A stretch of 64,000 bases of DNA from Allomuricauda sp. Lineage in GTDB: Bacteria > Bacteroidota > Bacteroidia > Flavobacteriales > Flavobacteriaceae. Within the stretch, counting starts at the first letter, position 1. Each line of letters starts with the position of its first letter. The notes beneath the pieces were generated by a model. The model did not search any database, had not been told where the DNA came from, and was given only the letters and a program-made list of their open reading frames with translations. Positions 9,058 to 16,685 of the stretch are shown one piece after another. The stretch is from positions 173,022-237,021 of the forward strand of contig JASBTQ010000019.1 of the NCBI GenBank assembly GCA_030148335.1. The letters run 5' to 3'. The translations under genes were made by a program, and so were the position numbers.

Positions 9058-9420
9058 AACTCATTAAATTTTAGGATTAACGATGATTTGTTTTGGGATG
9101 CTCATCGCTTTACATCCATGGGATTAAATTAGGTGAAAGGAAGGGCAGGGGTTTACCCTATAAAACAGATTATTGCCCCGATTGAACCCAGGACATGATG
9201 TTTCCCGAAGCAATGGGTTCCAAACCCCGGTTGGGATGCTGTCGCTTATAGGGATATGTGGCCAATGTTTCCTTTTTTGCGTCAACATTTTCTTCGAACC
9301 TGGCAAAAGATGCGATAAAAAAAGGATAGTTTTCAAACGTTACTTTTTGAATGGGAACTGCCATGACCGAAGAGATGACATCGATGGCAAAAACTGTTCT
9401 ATCAAAATCAATATACAGAC
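9058..9420. other. Intergenic region, 363 bases
   Basis: This lies between two divergent genes, so it should contain both promoters. A 64-codon minus frame (9170-9364) is present, but it has no recognisable features and I do not call it a gene. No hairpin or repeat stands out. Confidence 0.5.
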
Positions 9421-9624
9421 ATGGGAACGAAAGTAAAGGATGAAAAACAACCTAGGGAAGATGCGGAAATAGTCAAGGAAAACGATAACCCCAAACGCAA
9501 TTACATCTTCAAAAAGAGCGGAGTGACCAGGGTAGGCTTTTTTATCATTTTGGCCATACTCATACTCGTGGCCATCGGGGTATTGCTTTCAGGACTGTTC
9601 TTTGAGACCTCGATGACCCCATAG
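9421..9624 (+). CDS. Small single-pass membrane protein
   Basis: A 67-residue protein with a charged, lysine- and glutamate-rich N-terminal half (to about residue 37) and one transmembrane helix at about residues 38-60 (VGFFIILAILILVAIGVLLSG). A short tail FETSMTP follows. An N-in topology is expected from the positive residues before the helix. It resembles in architecture the 66-residue gene at 12366-12566 on the other strand. I do not recognise a family. The ATG is unambiguous, and codon use looks like real coding sequence. Confidence 0.6.
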   Translation: MGTKVKDEKQPREDAEIVKENDNPKRNYIFKKSGVTRVGFFIILAILILVAIGVLLSGLFFETSMTP

Positions 9625-9659
9625 ACCATCAGGTTTTTTAGGACAATTTTCCAGAAAGC

Positions 9660-10265
9660 TCAATCTTTCCAATTATCCTGAAACACGAATTCCTCTTGGG
9701 GCATTCTCTCCCGGTCCGCTACTTCCTGATCTTGGAGTTCTTGCGACAATTTGTCCAATTCGCCACCGTAATAGCCAAGTGCAATTGCAGAGGAGACGTG
9801 GTACCCTTTGGGTACATTAAAGAGATTTTGGGCTTTCTTCCAGTCCACACCTGCCATATGGTGCAGGGCAATGCCCAAATATTGGGCCTGCACGGTCATG
9901 CTTCCCAAGCTGAGGCCCAGATCGTGGAGGGCATGGAAATTCTCTTGGCCTTTGGGAGTGTCTTCCTTGTATATACCCAGCATTAAAATGGGGGCCATCG
10001 GTGCCCATCCCTTATTGAAATCGCTTAGGCAATCCACAATCTGCTCAAAAGCCTTTGTGCCCTTTTCTGTGTAGATGAAGCGCCAGGGCTGGAGATTGCT
10101 TGAACTTGCTGCCCAACGTGCGGCCTCAAAAAGTTGTTTCAGATGGCCTTCCGTTATTTTTTCGTCCTTGAAAGTCCTCGGACTATATCGTTGCTTGAGC
10201 AGGGCAAATATTTCATGTTCAGTGTCGGCTATGTTCCCTAAACGGATTTGGTCTTGTTCGTTCAT
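9660..10265 (-). CDS. Nitroreductase family protein
   Basis: FMN-dependent nitroreductase fold of 201 residues. The N-terminal YSPRTFKDEKI motif with Arg binds FMN phosphate. AARWAASSSNLQPWRFI is the classic SSxNxQPWxF signature, and the ALGYYGGE segment near the C terminus completes the FMN site. Such enzymes use NAD(P)H to reduce nitro compounds, quinones or enones in the cytoplasm; the natural substrate cannot be predicted. It is monocistronic, in a run of stress-related genes, and convergent with the small membrane protein gene upstream in the window. Confidence 0.92.
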   Translation of the reverse strand: MNEQDQIRLGNIADTEHEIFALLKQRYSPRTFKDEKITEGHLKQLFEAARWAASSSNLQPWRFIYTEKGTKAFEQIVDCLSDFNKGWAPMAPILMLGIYKEDTPKGQENFHALHDLGLSLGSMTVQAQYLGIALHHMAGVDWKKAQNLFNVPKGYHVSSAIALGYYGGELDKLSQELQDQEVADRERMPQEEFVFQDNWKD

Positions 10266-10363
10266 GACTTTTTTTCATTAGGTTAATCAACAAAATCGAT
10301 AGGGGCTATCCCATTAACTCATTATTTTGACGCTATTGATCGCCAATGCGTTTCATTTGACGC

Positions 10364-11374
10364 TTATCCACTTTTGCCATATTCCCTTTTATAGATGCGA
10401 ACGACCACGAGGAAAAGGTTGATAAGCAACGGGCCAAAAATAAGTCCGATGAACCCGAACAAAGGAATTCCCACGATCACACCTATCAAAGTGATCAATG
10501 GATGGACGTTATCCAACTTTTTGAGCACATATAAGCGTATGAGATTGTCCGTTACCCCCACCACCACGATTCCATACAATAAAACACCCCACGCCTGAAA
10601 GGTATTGCCATTGGAAAGGGCAAGTATGAATACGGGGACGGTTCCCAAAAGATTGCCCACAAAAGGGATCATGGATCCAATGGTAACGATGACCGCCCAA
10701 AAGAGCGGGCTTTTGATCCCGAAGATCAAAAAACCGATGAAGGCCACTATGCCCTGTGCCAAGGCCACCAAGGGTATGCCCAATGTATTGGCCTTGACAA
10801 TGTCCCTGATCTCGCACCCGATGATTTTTAAGTTATCATTGCTGATGGGTATATATTCATAAAGGGACTCGTGGAGTTTTCTACGATTGGTCAGCATATA
10901 GTACAGTAGAAAATACATAATGGAAATGGCAATGAGTGTATTGAAAGTGCCGCCGGCCAACCCTTGTAGGTTTTTGGACAGCCACTCAGAGATCGCTGAG
11001 GCATCTATCTGAGAGGTCAGCTTGAAGCCCAAACGATCTTCCCAGTTTTGGAGTTGGGATTTGGCCGCTGCCGCCACCTTTTCGGAGTTTTCCACTGCCC
11101 TGCCAATTTTATTTCCCAGCATGAATATTGCCCCGGCCACTGGCAGCAATATGACCAGAAAGGACATCACCATTAAAACCGCAGCTGCCAAGTTTTCGTT
11201 CCATCCCTTGTTTATCAGACGTTTCATGGGATTCTTCAACAGCACATACAGGGTGACAGTTCCCAATACTCCCGAAAAGTAGGGGGCCATTTCCATCATG
11301 ATGAGCCCTCCCATCAAAAGAATCAACAGGAGCACAAAAATTTGGCGGATGACTTCCGGATTTATGGGTTTCAT
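10364..11374 (-). CDS. AI-2E family transporter (YdiK/PerM-like)
   Basis: A 336-residue polytopic inner-membrane protein with about seven to eight hydrophobic helices and the AI-2E core. The helix pair IFVLLLILLMGGLIMMEMAPY starts the N terminus. The internal IPLVALAQGIVAFIGFLIFG and the C-terminal GPLLINLFLVVV are typical of the family. Members are proposed exporters of small molecules or cation antiporters; the AI-2 export label comes from one member and should not be assumed here. It is monocistronic, next to nitroreductase and CsbD genes. Confidence 0.88.
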   Translation of the reverse strand: MKPINPEVIRQIFVLLLILLMGGLIMMEMAPYFSGVLGTVTLYVLLKNPMKRLINKGWNENLAAAVLMVMSFLVILLPVAGAIFMLGNKIGRAVENSEKVAAAAKSQLQNWEDRLGFKLTSQIDASAISEWLSKNLQGLAGGTFNTLIAISIMYFLLYYMLTNRRKLHESLYEYIPISNDNLKIIGCEIRDIVKANTLGIPLVALAQGIVAFIGFLIFGIKSPLFWAVIVTIGSMIPFVGNLLGTVPVFILALSNGNTFQAWGVLLYGIVVVGVTDNLIRLYVLKKLDNVHPLITLIGVIVGIPLFGFIGLIFGPLLINLFLVVVRIYKREYGKSG

Positions 11375-11620
11375 ATATTGGAATTAAGTCTATACATATT
11401 TTTGCCCCCTGTGTCTTTCCTGATTTTGGTCAAATTTTGTGAAATGCCCTGCACAAGCTTGCCTCATTTGACTTTTTTATTGCTCTTAATGGATGGAAAA
11501 GAACCTATATCCTCCCCAATAGCTTTAGCGTTAACATTTTGGTTTTCTAGATCAATCCATTCTATAAAAAAGGGATAGTTTGGACAAAACATTTTTACAA
11601 ACCTTTAAAATTTTAATACG

Positions 11621-11806
11621 ATGAACAGCGATCAATTGGAAGGCAAATGGAAACAGGTCAAAGGGAAGTTCAAGCAAAAATATGGCAAGCTTACCGATAG
11701 CGACCTCACCTATTCTGAAGGCAAGTTTGATGAGATGTTGGGAAGATTGCAGGAAAAGACCGGAAAGGCGAAGTCAGAATTGAAAAAAGAGATTGAAAAC
11801 TGGTAG
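11621..11806 (+). CDS. CsbD family stress protein
   Basis: A 61-residue hydrophilic protein starting MNSDQLEGKWKQVKGKFKQ, the CsbD-type opening (…GxWKQxKGKxKxxxGKLTDDDL). The repeated amphipathic helices contain GKLTDSDLTY and LGRLQEKTGKAKSE. CsbD proteins accumulate in general stress or stationary phase; their molecular role is unknown. A good hairpin terminator begins 24 bases after the stop, so it is a single-gene unit. An A/T-rich leader of ~240 bases separates it from the divergent transporter gene. Confidence 0.92.
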   Translation: MNSDQLEGKWKQVKGKFKQKYGKLTDSDLTYSEGKFDEMLGRLQEKTGKAKSELKKEIENW

Positions 11807-11830
11807 ACCACTATTTCAGTCCGTAAGTAA

Positions 11831-11860
11831 AATAACCCTCTGCTTTTCTGGAGGGTTATT
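11831..11860 (+). terminator. Intrinsic terminator after csbD-like gene
   Basis: Perfect 10-bp arms AATAACCCTC (11831-11840) and GAGGGTTATT (11851-11860) with a 10-base loop, followed by TTC. It lies between the CsbD-type gene and the MgtC-type gene, so those two are separate transcripts. Confidence 0.75.
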
Positions 11861-11880
11861 TTCATTAATGGATATGTACG

Positions 11881-12333
11881 ATGACAGAACTGTTTGCTTA
11901 TGACGCCGCTGAAGTCGCGGATTTTGCCTTGAAGGTGGGCCTGGCCACTTTGGCGGGACTATTGATCGGGCTGGAACGCGAGTATAAGGGAAAGAGTGCC
12001 GGATTGAAGACCAATACCTTGGTGTCCATCGGCGCATCGGTCTATGTATTGATTTCATTGCCGTTTTATGGAGAGGAATTTGCCGACATTACAAGGGTCT
12101 TGGGCCAAGTGGTCACTGGGATCGGTTTTTTGGGTGCCGGGGTCATCCTTCAAAAAGAGAAGGAGGATAGGATCAAGGGCCTCACCACGGCTGCAACATT
12201 ATGGTGCAGTGCCGGGGCAGGTTGCTTGGCTGCCACAGCCATGTTCGTGGAACTGGGGATCCTCACTTTTTTGGTGGTGATCATCAATATTGTTTTTGGT
12301 TACATAGATAGTAGGATCGAAGGAATCAAATGA
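11881..12333 (+). CDS. MgtC/SapB family membrane protein
   Basis: The 150 residues match the MgtC/SapB transmembrane core: GLATLAGLLIGLEREYKGKS, then LKTNTLVSIGAS, GQVVTGIGFLGAGVIL and GLTTAATLWCSAGAGCLA. Four to five helices are evident. The C-terminal ACT-like extension of longer MgtC proteins is absent, as in many SapB-type members. The family protects against low magnesium, low pH or osmotic stress, and some members modulate F-type ATP synthase. The specific role here is unknown. It is convergent with the small membrane protein gene at 12366. Confidence 0.93.
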   Translation: MTELFAYDAAEVADFALKVGLATLAGLLIGLEREYKGKSAGLKTNTLVSIGASVYVLISLPFYGEEFADITRVLGQVVTGIGFLGAGVILQKEKEDRIKGLTTAATLWCSAGAGCLAATAMFVELGILTFLVVIINIVFGYIDSRIEGIK

Positions 12334-12365
12334 GGGAACGGTATAGCATAACAGCACTAGTATTT

Positions 12366-12566
12366 TTATTGACTTGCCTCTACCAACATTAGAATGGCAA
12401 CTACCAAGCACAATATGGTCACAATGATGAGGATGGTCCAGGGAAATGGATCCTTTTTGGAGCGGGGCAGGGGGGGTTGCTCCTTGGTATCGGCTCTTTG
12501 TTCTGTTTTTGGTGGGCCACTGTCCGTTGCTTTCTTCCAGCGTTCCTTCTTTCCTTCCTTTTTCAT
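12366..12566 (-). CDS. Small single-pass membrane protein
   Basis: 66 residues: a very basic N-terminal half (MKKEGKKERWKKATDS) with a proline-rich stretch, then one helix at about residues 43-63 (WTILIIVTILCLVVAILMLVE). The architecture is the same as the 67-residue gene at 9421-9624, with no convincing sequence identity outside the helix. The family is unknown. A longer reading in another frame (12199-12573) overlaps the MgtC gene and is a shadow. Confidence 0.5.
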   Translation of the reverse strand: MKKEGKKERWKKATDSGPPKTEQRADTKEQPPLPRSKKDPFPWTILIIVTILCLVVAILMLVEASQ

Positions 12567-12979
12567 GGGTCATTGTTTAGAGGGGCTTTTTTTAAATGAG
12601 CCATTACTCGTTTTTCATGCATTGGATGGCCAAAAAAGGAACCCATTTTGACCCAGATCTTCCTGTCGGGCCTGTTTTTTTACAAATCCTCGGGAAAAGT
12701 GTGGAACGTTCATTCCATGCACATTCTTGCTTTATCAAAAAATCGTTATCCACTCAATTGGGCAGAACGTCAATTTTTTCACTTATTGGTAGGTAGGAAA
12801 CCATGACCTATGGAAATGGTTGCATGAATTTAAACTCAAAAAAAGGAGCGTATGTGCGCAATAGCATCTAAAATTGACACAATCGATTAGGCCATTTGCA
12901 TTTCCCGATCACGTTTTATTCATCTGGTTTAATAAAAATGGCTTTTGGTTGGATTAATTTTGAAATAAATTCATTGTTC
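12567..12979. other. Intergenic region, 413 bases
   Basis: This lies between the divergent small membrane protein gene and the NADH dehydrogenase gene. Short frames here lack coding character. The stretch from about 12890 is in frame with the downstream gene but precedes its natural start. I see no repeat, hairpin or RNA gene. Confidence 0.5.
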
Positions 12980-14254
12980 ATGGAAAAAAGAAAGAAAGTA
13001 ATCGTTGTGGGAGGTGGGTTCGCAGGACTTGAACTGATCAAGGGACTGGGGAATTCCAAAAAATATGAGGTCACCTTGGTGGATGTGAACAACTATAATT
13101 TTTTTCCGCCATTGATCTATCAGGTATCCACTGGCTTTATGGAACCTTCTGCCATAAGCTATCCCATTAGAAGGATACTCAGGGAAAAGGAAAGTGTCCG
13201 GTTTAGGCTTGGCAGCCTGGAAAGGATCATACCCGCCGAGAACAAAATAATCTTGAGCAATGGGGAACTGGCCTACGACATCCTTGTGATGGCCACTGGT
13301 GCGGAAAGTAATTTTTTCGGGAACAGGAACATTGAAAAATACAGTTTGCCGATGAAGACCATCAGCGATGCGCTGAGCCTTCGCAACACCATTCTTGCCC
13401 GATTGGATAGGGCTACCCGATTGGACAATGTGGAGGAACGTAGAAAACTGTTGACCTTTGTTATTGCCGGTGCGGGCCCTACAGGTGTGGAACTTTCAGG
13501 CATTTTGGCCGAGATGAGTACTTCCATCTTGAAGAAGGATTATCCCGAACTGGGCCAAGAGGACCTTGGGGGCATCTATTTGATCGATGGGCAGGATGCC
13601 GTACTTTCGGCCATGTCGCCAAGATCACAGGCCTATACCTACAAAAAATTGAGACAATATGGAGTAAAGATCAAACTCGATACCATAGTCAAGGATTTTG
13701 ACAATGAAAGGGTGTATTTGTCCGATGGCTCCGAGATCCAGACCAAAAACCTGATATGGGCCGCAGGGGTCTCCGCAAAAACCTTTGAAGGGATCCAAAA
13801 GGAAAGTTTGGGAAGGGGCAAACGAATGAAAACAAACGCTTATAACCTAGTAGATGGCTACCAAAACATTTATGCGCTGGGGGATTGTGCTTTGGTGTCA
13901 GGGGACGATGCCTTTCCTGATGGACACCCCCAATTGGCACAACCGGCCTTGCAACAGGCGAAAAACCTCGCCCGGAATTTAGAGAAGGGAGAAGGAGAGT
14001 GGAAACCTTTCGCCTACAAGGACAAGGGTTCTTTGGCCATTATAGGAAGGAATAAGGCAGTGCTGGATTTTCCTAAACAGAAATACTTTTTGAAAGGTTT
14101 TCTCGCTTGGCTCATTTGGATCTTTGTGCATATTATGGGGTTGGTCAATTTCAAGAACAGGATACGGGCCTTTTTCAACTGGATAGGTTATTACATCTAC
14201 AGGGACCAATATTTCAGGATGATCATCAAGCCCAAGGAACGGGAGAATACCTGA
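12980..14254 (+). CDS. ndh: Type II NADH:quinone oxidoreductase (NDH-2)
   Basis: A two-dinucleotide-binding-domain flavoprotein of 424 residues. The FAD motif VVGGGFAGLE is near residue 9 and the NAD(P)H motif FVIAGAGPTGVELSG is near residue 165. NIYALGDCA is the FAD-binding signature, followed by PQLAQPALQQAKNLA. The C terminus has the amphipathic/hydrophobic membrane anchor typical of NDH-2 (LAWLIWIFVHIMGLVNF). It oxidises NADH and reduces menaquinone at the inner face of the cytoplasmic membrane without pumping protons. The frame is open from 12896, but ATG at 12980 (MEKRKKVIVVGGG) is the family start. It is monocistronic. Confidence 0.9.
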   Translation: MEKRKKVIVVGGGFAGLELIKGLGNSKKYEVTLVDVNNYNFFPPLIYQVSTGFMEPSAISYPIRRILREKESVRFRLGSLERIIPAENKIILSNGELAYDILVMATGAESNFFGNRNIEKYSLPMKTISDALSLRNTILARLDRATRLDNVEERRKLLTFVIAGAGPTGVELSGILAEMSTSILKKDYPELGQEDLGGIYLIDGQDAVLSAMSPRSQAYTYKKLRQYGVKIKLDTIVKDFDNERVYLSDGSEIQTKNLIWAAGVSAKTFEGIQKESLGRGKRMKTNAYNLVDGYQNIYALGDCALVSGDDAFPDGHPQLAQPALQQAKNLARNLEKGEGEWKPFAYKDKGSLAIIGRNKAVLDFPKQKYFLKGFLAWLIWIFVHIMGLVNFKNRIRAFFNWIGYYIYRDQYFRMIIKPKERENT

Positions 14255-14391
14255 ACGGATCAGTACCTTCAAATTCTTTGGTGATTCATGCTGGAGCATG
14301 GTCGTCGATAAAACCATTGCCTTAAAGTTTGGATAGGGTATCCATTATACGTGCTTTCTTTTATAAATTGCGATAACTACCCAAACTTGAT

Positions 14392-15147
14392 ATGTCAGTA
14401 GAATATTTACCGATTGTTTTTTTTCTGATAGCCCTTTTTTATAGCTCCGTGGGTTTTGGGGGTGGATCCAGCTATTTGGCTATTTTGAGCCTTTTCTTGA
14501 CCGATTTTTATGAGATACGGTCCACCGCATTGATCTTGAACATTTGCGTGGTCACTATCGGCACACTTGTCTTTATCAAGAATAGGGTCTTCAGTCTAAA
14601 GATGTTTTGGCCATTTATGGTGGTCAGTATCCCTTTTGCGTATGTGGGAGCGCAGGTGAGACTTTCCCAAACGGCATTTTTTCTGGTATTGGGAAGTGCG
14701 TTGATTCTGGCCGGCATTTTTATGCTGCTTCGCTTTGTAAAGAAAAAACTGGAGTCAAGGGAGTTTTCAAACCCCAAGAAACTTCTCTTGGGAGGCAGTA
14801 TTGGACTGCTTTCCGGTATATCGGGAATAGGAGGGGGCATCTTTCTATCACCTGTGCTCAATCTTTTGAAGTGGGCCAACCCAAGGGTAGTGGCCTCCCT
14901 GGCCTCTGTCTTTATTTTGGTGAACTCAGTTTCCGGGCTGATCGGATTGAATGTGGCCGGAACCTTCAAACTGAACCAAGAACTGATGTTCAAGCTCATC
15001 ATTGCCGTGGTCATTGGTGGTGCCATCGGATCGTATTTGTCCACCAAAAAATTCAATCTGAAGTTTTTGGGGATTCTTACCAGTATCTTGGTGCTGTATG
15101 TAGGATCAAGGTTGATCTTGTTGCACGGATTCGCCATCAAAATCTGA
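14392..15147 (+). CDS. TauE/SafE family sulfite/organosulfonate exporter-like permease
   Basis: A 251-residue inner-membrane protein with about eight hydrophobic helices in two repeats. The family glycine-rich motifs are SSVGFGGGSSYLAIL in the first half and GISGIGGGIFLSPVL in the second. Members are annotated as sulfite or organosulfonate exporters; the true substrate is unknown in most cases. A stem-loop follows the stop. With two sulfatase genes elsewhere in the window one could speculate about sulfur handling, but no direct link is visible. Confidence 0.9.
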   Translation: MSVEYLPIVFFLIALFYSSVGFGGGSSYLAILSLFLTDFYEIRSTALILNICVVTIGTLVFIKNRVFSLKMFWPFMVVSIPFAYVGAQVRLSQTAFFLVLGSALILAGIFMLLRFVKKKLESREFSNPKKLLLGGSIGLLSGISGIGGGIFLSPVLNLLKWANPRVVASLASVFILVNSVSGLIGLNVAGTFKLNQELMFKLIIAVVIGGAIGSYLSTKKFNLKFLGILTSILVLYVGSRLILLHGFAIKI

Positions 15148-15170
15148 TTTCGCTTTCGCTCTGAAAAGTG

Positions 15171-15197
15171 GAAAATGCAAGCTTTTTATGCATTTTC
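15171..15197 (+). terminator. Stem-loop after tauE-like gene
   Basis: Perfect 9-bp arms GAAAATGCA (15171-15179) and TGCATTTTC (15189-15197) around a 9-base loop, placed 24 bases after the stop codon. The T-tract lies within the arm and is short, so I call it a probable terminator. Confidence 0.5.
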
Positions 15198-15295
15198 AGC
15201 TGTTTTCTGTCTAAAATTCGCAAGATTTCTTTGAAAAAAGTTAAAAAAGTGCTGAGGTCGGGGAGTGTTTGGTAACTTACTGAAAACACCATGCT

Positions 15296-16597
15296 ATGAA
15301 ACTCTCAGTAAAATATATACTATTGATTGCCCTTACTGTTTATTTAGGAACCATGGTATATTCGTGCGGTTCGGACAATGGGGCCCCAGTTCCAGAGGCA
15401 GAGGATCCCAACCCCAACGAACCTGAAGACCCGAACGATGACGACCCAATGGCCCCAGGAGAACCACAGGACCCCGTGGAAACCAGTGAACCCAACACAG
15501 ATTACTCGCCCGCATTTGAGGGACAGACCAGGATCAGTGGGGTCACTACCGAGACTACCTATTCGGTCACCGTTTTTGCTTCGGGGCTGTCCAATCCTTG
15601 GGGGATGGTGCACTTGCCGGATGGTCGTATCCTGGTGACGGAAAAAACGGGCACCATGCGGTTGGTGTCAACTTCGGGAAGCGTGGGTTCACCGATCACA
15701 GGTATTCCTGCGGTCAACAGTTCGGGCCAAGGTGGGCTTTTGGATGTTGCGGTAGACCCAAATTTTCAGGAAAATAGGATGATCTATTGGTCTTTTTCGC
15801 AAGATGGAGCAGGAGGTACGGCCACAGCGGTCGCCAAAGGAAGGTTGTCGGACAGCGAAACCGTCATTGAGGATGCGGAAGTAATCTACACCGCCATACC
15901 CGAATTCGAAAGTACGGCCCACTATGGATCCCGATTGGCTTGGGATGGCGAAGGAAACTTGTTTGTCAGCACAGGCGATAGGTCGAGCACGGTCACCCGA
16001 GGGGAAGCTCAGGAATTGGATGCCGCTTTGGGCAAAGTGCTACGGATTACCACAGAGGGTGCACCCGCAAGTGGAAATCCCTTTGTGGGTGAAGATGGGG
16101 TGCTGCCCGAAATATACTCCTTCGGGCATCGAAATGTCCAGGGATTGGCAGTACATCCTGTCACTGGGGAACTTTGGGAATCCGAGCTCGGTCCCAGGGG
16201 CGGTGACGAGGTCAACCTGATTAAAGCGGGGGCCGACTATGGTTGGCCTACCATTTCCTATGGATTGGAATACAGTGGTTCGCCAATCGGTTCGGGTATC
16301 ACACAGCAAAGTGGTATGGAACAACCCGTTTACTATTGGGATCCTGTGGTGTCGCCAAGCGGTATGGATTTTTATTCGGGAAACTTGATTCCGGAATGGA
16401 CCAACAATTTGTTTTTAGGCGCTTTGAGTGGCCAACACATCGTGCGTTTGGTGATCGAGGACGATAGGGTTGTGGGCGAGGAACGGTTGATGGAAGGCGA
16501 AGGCCATCGTTTCAGGGATATATTGGACGGGGCCGATGGAGCACTCTACGCCCTGACCGATGGTGGCAATGCAGTCATCTATCGCATCGGGTTATAA
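15296..16597 (+). CDS. Secreted PQQ-dependent aldose sugar dehydrogenase (YliI/Asd-like) lipoprotein
   Basis: 433 residues. The N-terminal signal ends in a lipobox-like VYSC, followed by an acidic proline-rich linker (about residues 28-65). A six-bladed beta-propeller of the soluble glucose/sorbosone dehydrogenase family follows: SNPWGMVHLPDGRILVTEK, GGLLDVAVDPNF, the conserved YGSRLAWDGEGNLFVSTGDR, YSFGHRNVQGLAVHP and ELGPRGGDEVNLI. These place a PQQ/Ca site and the catalytic His-containing GHRN loop. It would oxidise aldose sugars at the cell surface or in the periplasm, passing electrons to a carrier. It is convergent with the adhesin gene and shares a terminator with it. Confidence 0.92.
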   Translation: MKLSVKYILLIALTVYLGTMVYSCGSDNGAPVPEAEDPNPNEPEDPNDDDPMAPGEPQDPVETSEPNTDYSPAFEGQTRISGVTTETTYSVTVFASGLSNPWGMVHLPDGRILVTEKTGTMRLVSTSGSVGSPITGIPAVNSSGQGGLLDVAVDPNFQENRMIYWSFSQDGAGGTATAVAKGRLSDSETVIEDAEVIYTAIPEFESTAHYGSRLAWDGEGNLFVSTGDRSSTVTRGEAQELDAALGKVLRITTEGAPASGNPFVGEDGVLPEIYSFGHRNVQGLAVHPVTGELWESELGPRGGDEVNLIKAGADYGWPTISYGLEYSGSPIGSGITQQSGMEQPVYYWDPVVSPSGMDFYSGNLIPEWTNNLFLGALSGQHIVRLVIEDDRVVGEERLMEGEGHRFRDILDGADGALYALTDGGNAVIYRIGL

Positions 16598-16639
16598 TAT
16601 TTTCAATGGGAGAATTCCCGAGGAGTTAAAAATAAAAGA

Positions 16640-16659
16640 CCGTATCAAAATGGATACGG
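16640..16659. terminator. Shared terminator between convergent genes
   Basis: CCGTATC (16640-16646) and GATACGG (16653-16659) with loop AAAATG, flanked by A-rich and TTTA sequence. It is located 43 bases after the sugar dehydrogenase stop and 27 bases beyond the adhesin stop. Confidence 0.65.
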
Positions 16660-16685
16660 CCCTTTATTGATTGATATTCAGTAGA

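Noticed and set aside
9124..9364. Minus-strand frames of 64-70 codons between the four-helix-bundle and small membrane protein genes
   Set aside because: Two overlapping frames compete, neither shows domain, signal or membrane features, and the region is needed for divergent promoters.
10364..11374. Autoinducer-2 export function for the AI-2E family permease
   Set aside because: The name comes from one characterised member. No luxS or lsr genes are in the window to support quorum sensing.
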